Of a stretch of 64,000 nt of DNA, positions 19,992 through 28,431 are shown one piece after another; the stretch's first letter is position 1, and the number at the start of each line of letters is the position of its first letter. Made by a program: the position numbers and the translations under genes. The notes under the pieces were generated by a model that searched no databases, was not told the origin of the DNA, and saw only the letters and a list, made by a program, of their open reading frames with translations. The stretch covers positions 5,642,001-5,706,000 of the forward strand of contig NZ_CP150233.1 in NCBI RefSeq assembly GCF_037974265.1. Reading direction: 5' to 3'. Origin of the DNA: Paenibacillus sp. FSL R5-0623. Its GTDB lineage: Bacteria; Bacillota; Bacilli; Paenibacillales; Paenibacillaceae.

Positions 19992-20026
19992 ATTTTACCA
20001 TAACATGATGCCTATTCATAGGTATT
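19992..20026 (-). promoter_or_regulatory. Conserved promoter-like element upstream of SLH copy 2
   Basis: TACCTAT and TGGTAAAAT with a 17-base spacer on the minus strand, as in copies 1 and 3. The 330 bases upstream of the gene are largely the same as in copy 1, up to the middle of the copy 1 terminator equivalent at about 20180, where similarity stops abruptly. Confidence 0.5.
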
Positions 20027-20187
20027 AAGACTTATTCTCCCTTGTCTGAATATCCCTGAATCCACATATAATTCTTCCTAGCTTACTTAAATAACCAAAG
20101 CTTTACATATGTACTTGCTACTCTCTCCCCACATCTTTTCTCACAACATAGGCTCATCATCATAATGAAAAAACCTTTAAATGGCTT

Positions 20188-20319
20188 TTAATTTCCCCCC
20201 ACCGTCATCTTGACCCCATAGAAACGACCGATTCGTTTATGGAACTCATTGAAGAAGTCCCAATATACGTCTGTAAATTCAATGACAATGCGGTCGATGG
20301 ATACAGTGACCCCGTTCAT
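20188..20319 (-). pseudogene. Remnant of a rolling-circle replication initiator
   Basis: A 43-codon frame starts at ATG 20319 with a purine-rich ribosome site. The start of the protein, MNGVTVSIDRIVIEF, and WDFFNEF a little further on, resemble the N-terminus of the replication initiation factor family (Rep_trans type) of integrative elements and small plasmids. The frame stops at 20188, exactly where half of a terminator stem like that at 6625-6637 begins, so it is a truncated piece. No other gene of such an element is visible. Confidence 0.45.
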
Positions 20320-20550
20320 GTGCCGCCCTCTCCCGAATTTTTTCATGAATTTCGGGCTTAATCAGAGGGCAGGTGGCTAGCCTTTAACACATGACATTCC
20401 CGATGGTGAAATGTTTAATTAACTCCTGACAATATTAGTGGTCGTCATATCCCAGTGATAAGATGCGACCACGTCTTTCCACCGTAACTATCGTTTCGGT
20501 TATTTACATTGTTGCGGCTCATTTTTGAAAAACTGTGAGAAAACGAAGAT

Positions 20551-20745
20551 AACAAAAAACAGGTCAATCATGGTGGTATCTGACCATAATCGACCTGTTC
20601 GATGTAACGGAATAGCGTTATTTGGGTATAAAATTCGAGCTTTTTCGTACGTACAACCGAAATGACGAAATCATTATACGGGTATTACATGGGTTATGTG
20701 TGTTATTGGTTAAATGATGGGTTCATTCGACACTGGGTAAGCTCC
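20551..20745 (-). repeat. Intergenic element shared with 33471-33660 (copy A)
   Basis: About 190 bases, roughly three quarters identical by eye to 33471-33660, including CATGGGTTA, AATGATGGGTTCA and GATGTAACGGAATAGCG. Both copies lie just past an immunity gene. On the minus strand it ends in a hairpin (20559-20598) followed by TTTTTTG, so the end works as a terminator. The remaining 150 bases have no open frame I can support. Confidence 0.65.
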
Positions 20746-20748
20746 CAC

Positions 20749-20787
20749 CAAAGAAAAACCCCGAAAGGCATGAAGCCAATCGGGGTT
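20749..20787 (-). terminator. Terminator after the 20797-21279 immunity gene
   Basis: Stem AACCCCGA / TCGGGGTT (20757-20764 and 20780-20787) followed on the minus strand by TTTCTT, ten bases after the stop codon. A second hairpin with a T-run follows at 20559-20598. Between 20320 and 20550 I see no gene. Confidence 0.9.
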
Positions 20788-20796
20788 AGTGTGGTG

Positions 20797-21279
20797 TCAA
20801 TACCTTTCTAATTCTTCCACATGTAGCTGCGCAATTTTTCTAAACGGTTCGTATAATACAGATATTTTCCTTTGAAAGTCATTGTCCTCCATTAGAAGTG
20901 TATTCTTTTCTAAGTCACTGCTAATTGCATAAAACTCTTCACATTCAACAGATGCACCTTCACCACCATCTGCCTCGTCCCCGGAATTCAACAATAACTC
21001 TTGAAGAGATAACTTTCCTTCTAAATACATTAGATAATAATATCCAATTGTTGCATCGCTAGAAGGAACTCGATTTTTTACCTCGAACCTCTCTGAAATC
21101 AGTAAATCTCCAAGTGCATTACTTAACATTTCAATACTATTGGCTAACGAAATGTTAATCAACCACTCTTCGGCTGATGTTTGTTTTAGAATGCGTTTGT
21201 CAGCCCAATTTTGCCAGTCCTTCTTTTGGTAATAACCACTAAAAGATATCTCAAAAAGATAGTGCGCAATTGGTATCAT
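20797..21279 (-). CDS. Putative immunity protein for the His-rich toxin tip (copy B)
   Basis: 160 residues from ATG 21279, one base after the stop of the orphan toxin, with AGGTGG upstream; a longer frame to 21438 lies within the toxin tip and is not real. Homologous to the protein at 9521-10003 (SGYY, WQNWADKRILKQ, IGYYYLMYLEGK) but clearly diverged, as expected for partners of related but different toxins. No signal or membrane segment. Followed at once by a strong terminator. Function inferred from the pairing. Confidence 0.85.
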   Translation of the reverse strand: MIPIAHYLFEISFSGYYQKKDWQNWADKRILKQTSAEEWLINISLANSIEMLSNALGDLLISERFEVKNRVPSSDATIGYYYLMYLEGKLSLQELLLNSGDEADGGEGASVECEEFYAISSDLEKNTLLMEDNDFQRKISVLYEPFRKIAQLHVEELERY

Positions 21280-21280
21280 A

Positions 21281-22112
21281 CTACCACCTCGGAGTATTAG
21301 GATGAAGACCAGGAGTGTTCGGACCGTGTTGTGTAGAATTCTGCCATGGGTTTGGATGATGATGTGGGCTTTCATGATGATGTGGTTTCCCATGGTTTGT
21401 ATAATCGTTATTTCCAATCCTTCTGCCGAACTGGTCATAAATTGTTTCTCTGTTGTACAGCTCGCCAGTATTACTTAATTTTTGGTCTATAATGCTCCGC
21501 GTACCAAGTGCAGTATACGTTCTCCCTCTTGTGTTTGGTGCTCCCTTATAGTCCGGATTTATATCCTGCTTCCAGTACCTTTGATATCGAGCCGCTTCTG
21601 AAGCGTCCATATCATCAACAAAAGTCCTAGGATTTCCCGTCCCCTCAGTCTCACACTTCATCAACCCCGGCGGATCAATGTAACTCACCGGGTTCCCGTT
21701 CACATACGCATACCGGTTAAAGGTCTGCCCCTCCTGAATCTCTCCACGGATCACATCTCGGTTCAGGAACCGTTTCAGCTTCGGATCATAATACCGTGCC
21801 CGTATGTAATACAGTCCGTTGGCATCGGTCATGACACCATCTCGACCATTATACGCAAATGGCTGCTGGGTCAAGCCTTCATGTTGCTCCAGTTCCCCAT
21901 ATAATCCATACGTATAGCGGTCCGTCACCCGGTTCTGCTCGTCCGTTAGCAACGTCGTACTACCACGTAGGTCATAGTGGTAACTGAGATAGGTTCCGTC
22001 AGCATCTTCTCGGCCAATCAGTCCGAGTCCATACACGTACCGCGCCTTCACATTCCCCTCGCCGTGCATCTCCATCAGCACCCGGCTCAGTTCATGCGCA
22101 TCGTCAATCCTT
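21281..22112 (-). pseudogene. Orphan Rhs fragment with His-rich toxin tip (copy B)
   Basis: The frame is open for the Rhs core and tip, but similarity to the complete toxins begins abruptly at IDDAHELSRVLME (about 22112), removing more than 1300 N-terminal residues. The first ATG at 22081 has no ribosome site. The core ends SYIDPPGL, then a tip of about 130 residues. This tip is related to that of the 10005-14882 toxin: both have GRRIGNND and a histidine-rich end (here PHHHESPHHHPN and GLHPNTP). A displaced C-terminal cassette, probably not secreted by itself. Confidence 0.8.
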
Positions 22113-22134
22113 TTACATCCAGTGAATCCCTAGC

Positions 22135-22337
22135 CTATTTCTCAGAACCATATCTAACATAGTGTTCGTTCTCACACTTCATCAACCCCAGCGAATCAAT
22201 ATAACTCACCGAATTCCCGTTCACATACGCATACCGGTTAAACGTCTACCCATCCTAAATTTCTCCGCGAATTACATCCCGGTTCAGGAACCGTTTCAAC
22301 TTCGGGTCATAGTACCGTGTCCGCTTGTAATACAGTC
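22135..22337 (-). pseudogene. Decayed Rhs core remnant
   Basis: On the minus strand this reads as the Rhs core from YYDPKLKRFLNRDVIRGEI through TFNRYAYVNGN to LGLMKCEN, followed by a short tip and a stop at 22135. Two glutamine CAG codons between RGEI and TFNRY have become TAG stops. Most differences from intact copies are G to A on the plus strand. A third, oldest displaced fragment. No immunity gene follows it. Confidence 0.8.
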
Positions 22338-22410
22338 ATAAGGATGTTAACAGTTTAATATAAGAAAACCTGGCTCTTCGCTATACTTCGTGGCTAAAGT
22401 TACATTTTCT

Positions 22411-22536
22411 AGACTGATAGAGCGATTTGACATGGAGCCTCTGCGGGCATGAGTACTCGCGAAAGCCGCGAAGCATAGGGACTTCGCGTTGCTAACCAGC
22501 TTATCATGCCCGCCTCTCCATATAAAATCGCAGTCT
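22411..22536. repeat. Large bulged palindrome with inner hairpin
   Basis: AGACTG, GCGATTT, ATGGAG and GCGGGCATGA on the left pair in order with TCATGCCCGC, CTCCAT, AAATCGC and CAGTCT on the right, with short bulges. Inside is a second perfect stem CGCGAAG / CTTCGCG (22467-22488). No open frame covers it. It could be a structured RNA, a miniature mobile element or a recombination site; I cannot decide. Confidence 0.6.
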
Positions 22537-22565
22537 TGTATTCCATTCGATGTAGCGAGGAAGCG

Positions 22566-22602
22566 AAAACCTTGAACGGCTTAAAACAGCGCTCAAGGTT
22601 TT
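22566..22602 (-). terminator. Terminator downstream of the 22894-23457 gene
   Basis: AAAACCTTGA pairs with TCAAGGTTTT across about 17 bases; the stem itself ends in T-rich sequence on both strands, so it can act in both directions. The 290 bases between it and the immunity gene stop are AT-rich and hold no gene I can see. Confidence 0.75.
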
Positions 22603-22893
22603 CTTACATATATTAATAGTAATTTAGATGCAGGCGCTTCATTTATAATAGCTTTACATTGGTAAGGTAAAAATCCCCCAGGATTGATTCATAGTCGTAG
22701 AACAAGCTTATAGTTAATGCAATTCTACTAATTCCTCTTCATATCCTCGCTAGTTTGCCTTACCAAACAGGTTTGCAATTTTATCTATTTTCTTATCTGA
22801 GTATTAATCAGAATTTTTTGAGTAGATTTCGCACTTCATATCACAATCTGTCAAAAGAAAATAACATAGTAATAGATTTTTTATTCCTTCTTC

Positions 22894-23457
22894 TCAAGTA
22901 AATCTGCTAAAAGGATACGGCTCTTTCCATAGATTAACAGACAACCCCATTTCACGAACTTGTTTTACTGCCTTCTCACAATCTATCGTACTTCCAATGT
23001 CAACATAATAATCATAATCAAATCTTACAAACATTGAATCTGATTCCAACTCCACCCAGATATATTCTCTTAAAGCTAAACGAGAAATAAACTCCACCTC
23101 ATTCAAACCTATACTAGTCCCCTTCTCAACTAATTGATAAAACTTAAGCATCTCTGTGTAATCTTCCAAAGAAAATCCCTTTTTTATGATACTATCTTTT
23201 ATCACTTCCAGATCTAATGGTTTTTCAAGTTGTCTAACAAATATTTTGGAGGAATCTAAATTAATCATAAATATTTTAATTGCTCTAATAAACATTTCCT
23301 CTGTACGTAAGTAGTCATTTACCGTAAATTTATTCCCATCATATATCTTCCCAATATCAGAAACAGAAGTCCATGTAGGTTTTTTGCCTTGTTGATGTAG
23401 AGGGTGCTCGTCATCTGTATACTTAGTTATTTGCCAAAAGTATTTAATTTCAATCAC
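22894..23457 (-). CDS. Putative immunity protein of the Ntox21-like toxin
   Basis: 187 residues starting at GTG 23457, overlapping the toxin stop by eight bases. The N-terminus WQITKY and then WTSVSDIGKIYDGNKF are distinctive, and I recall similar proteins beside toxins in Bacillus, but I cannot name a family. Acidic, soluble, no signal. AT-rich compared with the Rhs core. Overlap with the toxin ensures co-translation. Immunity function is inferred from position. Confidence 0.8.
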   Translation of the reverse strand: MIEIKYFWQITKYTDDEHPLHQQGKKPTWTSVSDIGKIYDGNKFTVNDYLRTEEMFIRAIKIFMINLDSSKIFVRQLEKPLDLEVIKDSIIKKGFSLEDYTEMLKFYQLVEKGTSIGLNEVEFISRLALREYIWVELESDSMFVRFDYDYYVDIGSTIDCEKAVKQVREMGLSVNLWKEPYPFSRFT

Positions 23458-26400
23458 CTATCCGATTTAAATTTTTATCATACGTTCCTTTTCTTGTTTC
23501 TTTCCTAAACAAATCCGTAATTGAATTTGCTTTCTTCCATACTCCCCCATTATCAGTTGAGCCATTCTGTCTAGGTGTATCAGGAGAGATATAATCCTTC
23601 CCATTAGTGTACACTGCTCTACCATGAGATTTTGTGTTTTCATCAACTCGTCTATAACCCAACATTTCTGCACCAATATCCGCTTCCTTATCAGTCCGAT
23701 AAGGCCCATTCGGTGGTGTTGTTTTTGCAGAAGGTGTCCAATCTCCTGTTTTATTATTGTAATCATTTGTTCTTTGAGCTTTACGCTCGTAGTATCCACC
23801 GTAGGGATCGGCAGTCCCACACTTCATCAACCCCAGTGGATCAATGTAACTTACCGGATTCCCGTTCACATACGCATACCGGTTAAACGTCTGTCCATCC
23901 TGAATCTCTCCACGGATCACATCTCGGTTCAGGAACCGTTTCAGCTTTGGATCATAGTACCGTGCTCGCATGTAATATAGTCCGTTGGCATCGGTCATGA
24001 CCCCATCTCGACCATTATACGCAAACGGTTGCTGGGTTAATCCTTCATGTTGCTCCAGTTCCCCATATAGTCCGTACGTATAGCGATCCGTCACCTGGTT
24101 ACGTTCATCCGTCAGCAACGTCGTACTGCCACGCAGGTCGTAGTGGTAACTCAGATACGTTCCGTCGGCATCTTCGCGCCCGATTAGCCCCAGACCATAG
24201 ATGTAACGGGATGTCACATTCCCTTCCCCATCCATCTCCATCAGCACCCCGCTCAGTTCATGTGCATCGTCGATGACATAGCGGGTCACTTGCCCTCGCT
24301 GCGCGATTTCAATCCGATCCCCCTGCGGGTTGTAGCGATACCTCAGTTTCCCTGCCTTCACCAGACGATTTCGAGCATCGTATTCGTAAGCGGAAGCGGT
24401 GTTACCATCCGTTGCATACAGCAGATTACCGTTGGCATCGATCTCGACGGGATAGTCTCCTACCCGCTGAATCCGGTTATCCCAGGTGTAGTGCAGATGC
24501 TGCGTGGGCGAAATGCTCGTGGATTCTGTTTCAGATGTCCCTACTTGTTCGGTTGTCAGGTTCCCGGATGGGTCATACGTGTAGTGTACAACACGGCCTG
24601 GCTGGGTGCCACTGCGTAGGCGCTTCAAGGTATCGTACGTGTACTGTTTGTTTTCTTCCTTCAACAGCAAGCCGCTTGGGCTGTATGCGTACTTGAATTG
24701 CTGTAAACGAATGCCTTGTCCACTCGTATCCGTCAGGCGAGTCAGTTGGCCCGCGGCATCATACTCCCGCTGCTCCTGGCTGCCGTTCGGGCGCCGAGTC
24801 TCGATAAGCTTCCCGCTTGCATCATAGCGGTACCGGGTCAGACGGCCGTTCCAGTCCTTCACTTCAGCCAGTTCACCCGTGGCTTGGTAACGATACTGCA
24901 CCACTTTGCCATCCGGATAGGTCAGTGCCGTCATCCGGCCTGCCGCATCATACGCATATTGCAGTAGATGCCCAAATCCATCGGTTCGCGTAAGCAAGCG
25001 TCCTGCCGCATCGTAGGTTCGTCCCTCATGCTGCTCCGCTTCGAGCACACGCGCCACTTGTCCATCGGGCGTGTAGGTCAGCACGATTTCGCCTGCTTCA
25101 TCCGTGGCACGGATCAGGCGGCCCGCGGCATCATACGTGTACCGGGTTTCCTGTCCCTTGGCATCCAGCTTGGCACTTAGCCAGCCACGATTATCATAAG
25201 TATACGCTGTCCGTGCACCTGCCGCATTTGTTTCCTGCAACAAGCGGCCACTGCGGTCATACGTTAGACGAGTCTGGTTTCCACTGGCATCGGTATAGCT
25301 CGTATTCCGATCTTCCCCATCCCATGTCTGGCGATAGGTCACTTCATCTGCGCCTTCGCCTTGAATGACTTCGGTCAGACGGTGCGCGGCATCGTAGCGA
25401 TAATGACGGGTATGCCCATCCGCGTCGGTATCTTCGACGCGTTGATGGAGGGCATTAAACCGCAGCCGCGTCATGTGGCCGAGTCCATCCTGCCAGGCCA
25501 CGGGGCGTCCTGCGCCATCATAGGTCAGCTGCTGGACAGTCCGCCCTTCGCCATCGATGACGGAGACCAGACGACCTGCACCATCAACGTGATACTTCGT
25601 GATGTGTCCTAACGCATCGGTCACGGTCTGCAATCGACCTGCGGTGTCATAGGATAGCTGCGTGCTTTCACCGAGCGCATTCGTTTCGGCGATCAGGCGG
25701 TTTTCGGCATCATAGGTGTACTCCCGGGTGTGACCGAGCGCATCGGTGAGGGTCGCCACTTCCCCGGTCGGCGTATACGTATACTGCATGGAGGCTCCAG
25801 ACGGACGGGTATCCCGAATGCGCTGCCCACTGGCATCATACACGGTCTGCCACGTGAGGCCCAGCGGGTCGGTGATGGATGTCAGGCGATCTGCACCATC
25901 GTAGCTCCGGCGACTCACACTTCCTGCGGCATCCTTCAGTTCGACCAGTCGGCCTGCTTCATCCCAGCCCACCTGTAAACGTCGACCTTCCGGATCCAGC
26001 GTATGCTGCAGCTCCCCTGTCTCGCTGTAGGCATAAGTCCAGATGGCTCCCGTGAAGTCCTGGTACGTAGCCGTTTGTCCCGTTTCAGTATAGGTCCATT
26101 TCGCTATACTGCCATCTGGACGGGTCACTTCGGTCAGTCGTTGTTGTTCATCGTACTGGTAGCGGGTTACGCCGCCTTCAGCATCCGTTTCACGCGCAAC
26201 TTGGTGGTGTGAGGTATAGTGATATTCCGTTTCATGACCCAGTGGGTCGATTTCGCGGATCAGATGCCCATCCGCATCATAGACATACGTCGTGTTTTCG
26301 CCCAGTGGGTTGGTGACACTGGCTATCTGTCCTTGTGGCGTGTAGGTATAACGTGTAATCCCGCCATCTTCGGCATGCACTTCGAGGAGCTGCAAGGCGT

Positions 26401-28249
26401 CATCATGCACGAGGGTGCGTGTCTGCCCCAGCCGATTGGTCACTGTAGTCCACGTCTGACCCGAGTGACTCTCGGTATCATAGTGGAAGTAGAATTTGCT
26501 TCCTGCCGCATCCGTCTGCTCCACAATTCGGTAAGATGCGTCGAAGGTGTTCGTGAACTGGAGGATGCCACTCTCCGTCAGGGAGATCAAACGTCCATCC
26601 TCATCCGAGACCAAATCGGTTACAACACCACCGGGCTCGATCACGCGAACCAATACGCCCTCCGGGCTATATTCAAATGCTACACGCCGTAGGGCATCCC
26701 TCACTTCTTTCAGTTCGCCTGTCGAGGTATAGTCCAAATGCAGGGATCGCTGGGTTGCCCGATCGGTTAGGGTCATCAGGCGACCCGCTACCTGATAAGA
26801 CATGTCCAGGGTTAGGCCACTGGACTGCGTGTGACTGAGCAGTTGTCCTTCTTCGGTAAATCGATAGATCTCACGTGGCTCACGCGTTGTCAGTTTCCAA
26901 CCATCCTCTTCCCGTTCGAGCACATCAAAGTACACATCGAGATCTGGACTTCGATAGGTTCCATCGGCTTGATAGATGAATTGGTTTTGACGTCCTGCTG
27001 TCCAATAGACGTCCACGGCAGGCGCGTGCTCAGCTGAATCTTGGATTGAAGAATGAACATGCAATCGCAGTCCGTATTGGTGCGTCCAGGCCGGGCCCAG
27101 TTCCCCTCGTTGCAGCAGGCCTGAGTGGTAGATCAAGGTCAAGGGCCAATCGGTAGCCCCATGCAGCGTCAGGATATCATGGTTCATAAACTGATAACCG
27201 GTAGCCGCATGGATCGGATCACCTGGACAGCTTTCTTTGTTGGATTTGGTTACATTCTGCGTTTCGGTGGTTCGCCCTGTAGATGGTTGATGCGGCGAAG
27301 AATCGATATCCTTCGACTTGGGCGCCCCTGGTACCTCTGCGCCTTTCGGAGCGTTACCTCCGGGTGTCTTCTTTATCATCGAAGCGGCCGCTGCAGAGCC
27401 CGTTCCTGCCGCCGTTCCTGCTGCAGCCGCTGCTTTCTCGGCATCGGTGAGTCCCGTATCGTGGCGTGTGGACCCGGCATCGCTTGGCGCATCGTCTGCT
27501 TTGCCCGTTGGTTTGTTACTCGTCATCGGCGCGTCACCTGTATCCCTGGAGCCTGCGGGGGCTTCACCTGCCTTGGTCGACTTCGGCGTCGCTCCGGCCA
27601 TATCCTCCCCGGCTTCTCGGGTCGAGTTCCCGGGCACGCCCGCCTTGTTCGGGCTGGTCGGGATCGCATCGATTGCTTCATCGGCGTTGCGACCGACGGT
27701 TTTTGCTGCATCTGCAGCGTCATCCGCATGTTTAACGGTTTTTCCCGTCAGTTCCAGCGCCTCATCCGCATACTTGAAGAGGGAAGCGGCCTTATTGGCT
27801 CCTTTCCCCAGCGGCCCCAGCACGGCAAGACCACGCTCATACCAGGCCAGTTTCTCTCCGGTCAGCAGATCCCGACCTGTGATGGCCTCGATGATCCCTT
27901 TCACATTGCCGACGACAGGCAAGAAATCCAGCACCGTCCCCAATGCAAAGGTGAGGAAGCTCGCCAGCTTCCCCCAGTTGAATTTTTTGCCCTCCCGATC
28001 CGCTTGTTCATATTCTTCTCGTTTGCGACGGGTCAACTCCGACAACAGTTCCAGCTTACTTTGCAAGCCGTCCAGTTCCCGCATCAGGTGGGTGAATGTA
28101 CTTTGTACCCCACCTTGACTGAGGGTTTTATAGCTTAGACTGTTCATGGACCGATTCAGGTCCGCGCGCAGATCCCCCATCTCATCCGCGGCTCCGTTCA
28201 GACTTTTTGAGGTCCGCTTCAGGTCAGATAGGCTGACTTCCAATTTCAT
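23450..28249 (-). CDS. Rhs/YD-repeat polymorphic toxin, Ntox21-like tip
   Basis: 1599 residues with the same layout as the other full toxins: a helical targeting region with YEQAD, pre-toxin TG, Ala/Gly/Pro linker, DUF6531-like start (CPGDPIHAATGYQFMNHD), YD repeats and Rhs core to SYIDPLGL. The first 335 residues are essentially identical to the 10005-14882 toxin. The tip of about 120 residues has DIGAEMLGYRRV, SHGRAVYTNGKDYISPD and GGVWKKAN, ending GTYDKNLNRIGD. This fits the C-terminal toxin family I know as Ntox21, found on many Bacillus toxins, proposed nucleases. ATG with AGAGGA; no SLH partner directly next to it except through copy 3 of the surface pair, whose terminator lies at 28336. 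Confidence 0.92.
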   Translation of the reverse strand: MKLEVSLSDLKRTSKSLNGAADEMGDLRADLNRSMNSLSYKTLSQGGVQSTFTHLMRELDGLQSKLELLSELTRRKREEYEQADREGKKFNWGKLASFLTFALGTVLDFLPVVGNVKGIIEAITGRDLLTGEKLAWYERGLAVLGPLGKGANKAASLFKYADEALELTGKTVKHADDAADAAKTVGRNADEAIDAIPTSPNKAGVPGNSTREAGEDMAGATPKSTKAGEAPAGSRDTGDAPMTSNKPTGKADDAPSDAGSTRHDTGLTDAEKAAAAAGTAAGTGSAAAASMIKKTPGGNAPKGAEVPGAPKSKDIDSSPHQPSTGRTTETQNVTKSNKESCPGDPIHAATGYQFMNHDILTLHGATDWPLTLIYHSGLLQRGELGPAWTHQYGLRLHVHSSIQDSAEHAPAVDVYWTAGRQNQFIYQADGTYRSPDLDVYFDVLEREEDGWKLTTREPREIYRFTEEGQLLSHTQSSGLTLDMSYQVAGRLMTLTDRATQRSLHLDYTSTGELKEVRDALRRVAFEYSPEGVLVRVIEPGGVVTDLVSDEDGRLISLTESGILQFTNTFDASYRIVEQTDAAGSKFYFHYDTESHSGQTWTTVTNRLGQTRTLVHDDALQLLEVHAEDGGITRYTYTPQGQIASVTNPLGENTTYVYDADGHLIREIDPLGHETEYHYTSHHQVARETDAEGGVTRYQYDEQQRLTEVTRPDGSIAKWTYTETGQTATYQDFTGAIWTYAYSETGELQHTLDPEGRRLQVGWDEAGRLVELKDAAGSVSRRSYDGADRLTSITDPLGLTWQTVYDASGQRIRDTRPSGASMQYTYTPTGEVATLTDALGHTREYTYDAENRLIAETNALGESTQLSYDTAGRLQTVTDALGHITKYHVDGAGRLVSVIDGEGRTVQQLTYDGAGRPVAWQDGLGHMTRLRFNALHQRVEDTDADGHTRHYRYDAAHRLTEVIQGEGADEVTYRQTWDGEDRNTSYTDASGNQTRLTYDRSGRLLQETNAAGARTAYTYDNRGWLSAKLDAKGQETRYTYDAAGRLIRATDEAGEIVLTYTPDGQVARVLEAEQHEGRTYDAAGRLLTRTDGFGHLLQYAYDAAGRMTALTYPDGKVVQYRYQATGELAEVKDWNGRLTRYRYDASGKLIETRRPNGSQEQREYDAAGQLTRLTDTSGQGIRLQQFKYAYSPSGLLLKEENKQYTYDTLKRLRSGTQPGRVVHYTYDPSGNLTTEQVGTSETESTSISPTQHLHYTWDNRIQRVGDYPVEIDANGNLLYATDGNTASAYEYDARNRLVKAGKLRYRYNPQGDRIEIAQRGQVTRYVIDDAHELSGVLMEMDGEGNVTSRYIYGLGLIGREDADGTYLSYHYDLRGSTTLLTDERNQVTDRYTYGLYGELEQHEGLTQQPFAYNGRDGVMTDANGLYYMRARYYDPKLKRFLNRDVIRGEIQDGQTFNRYAYVNGNPVSYIDPLGLMKCGTADPYGGYYERKAQRTNDYNNKTGDWTPSAKTTPPNGPYRTDKEADIGAEMLGYRRVDENTKSHGRAVYTNGKDYISPDTPRQNGSTDNGGVWKKANSITDLFRKETRKGTYDKNLNRIGD

Positions 28250-28326
28250 GGCTGTTCCTCTTTTCTATGTACAATGGCGTTGCAATTCATTTTTTAAATT
28301 GATACTTCTTACTTTGCTCATCGTTC

Positions 28327-28359
28327 TAAATAAATGCGGTACACCGTAAGGCATACCGC
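28327..28359 (-). terminator. Terminator between large surface protein copy 3 and the Rhs toxin
   Basis: The same hairpin as at 14970-14993 (GCGGTATGCC / GGTGTACCGC, loop TTAC) with the same ATTTATTTA tail. The whole 180-base spacer between surface protein and toxin is conserved in both modules. Confidence 0.7.
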
Positions 28360-28431
28360 ATAAGCTCTACAACGTTCTCTCTAAAATACGACTAGACTAT
28401 ATCCTGCTATTTCTCTTTTCTACATCTGAAA

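Noticed and set aside
22411-22536. Integron attC site
   Set aside because: No integrase gene and no consensus core sites at the ends; kept only as an unexplained palindrome.
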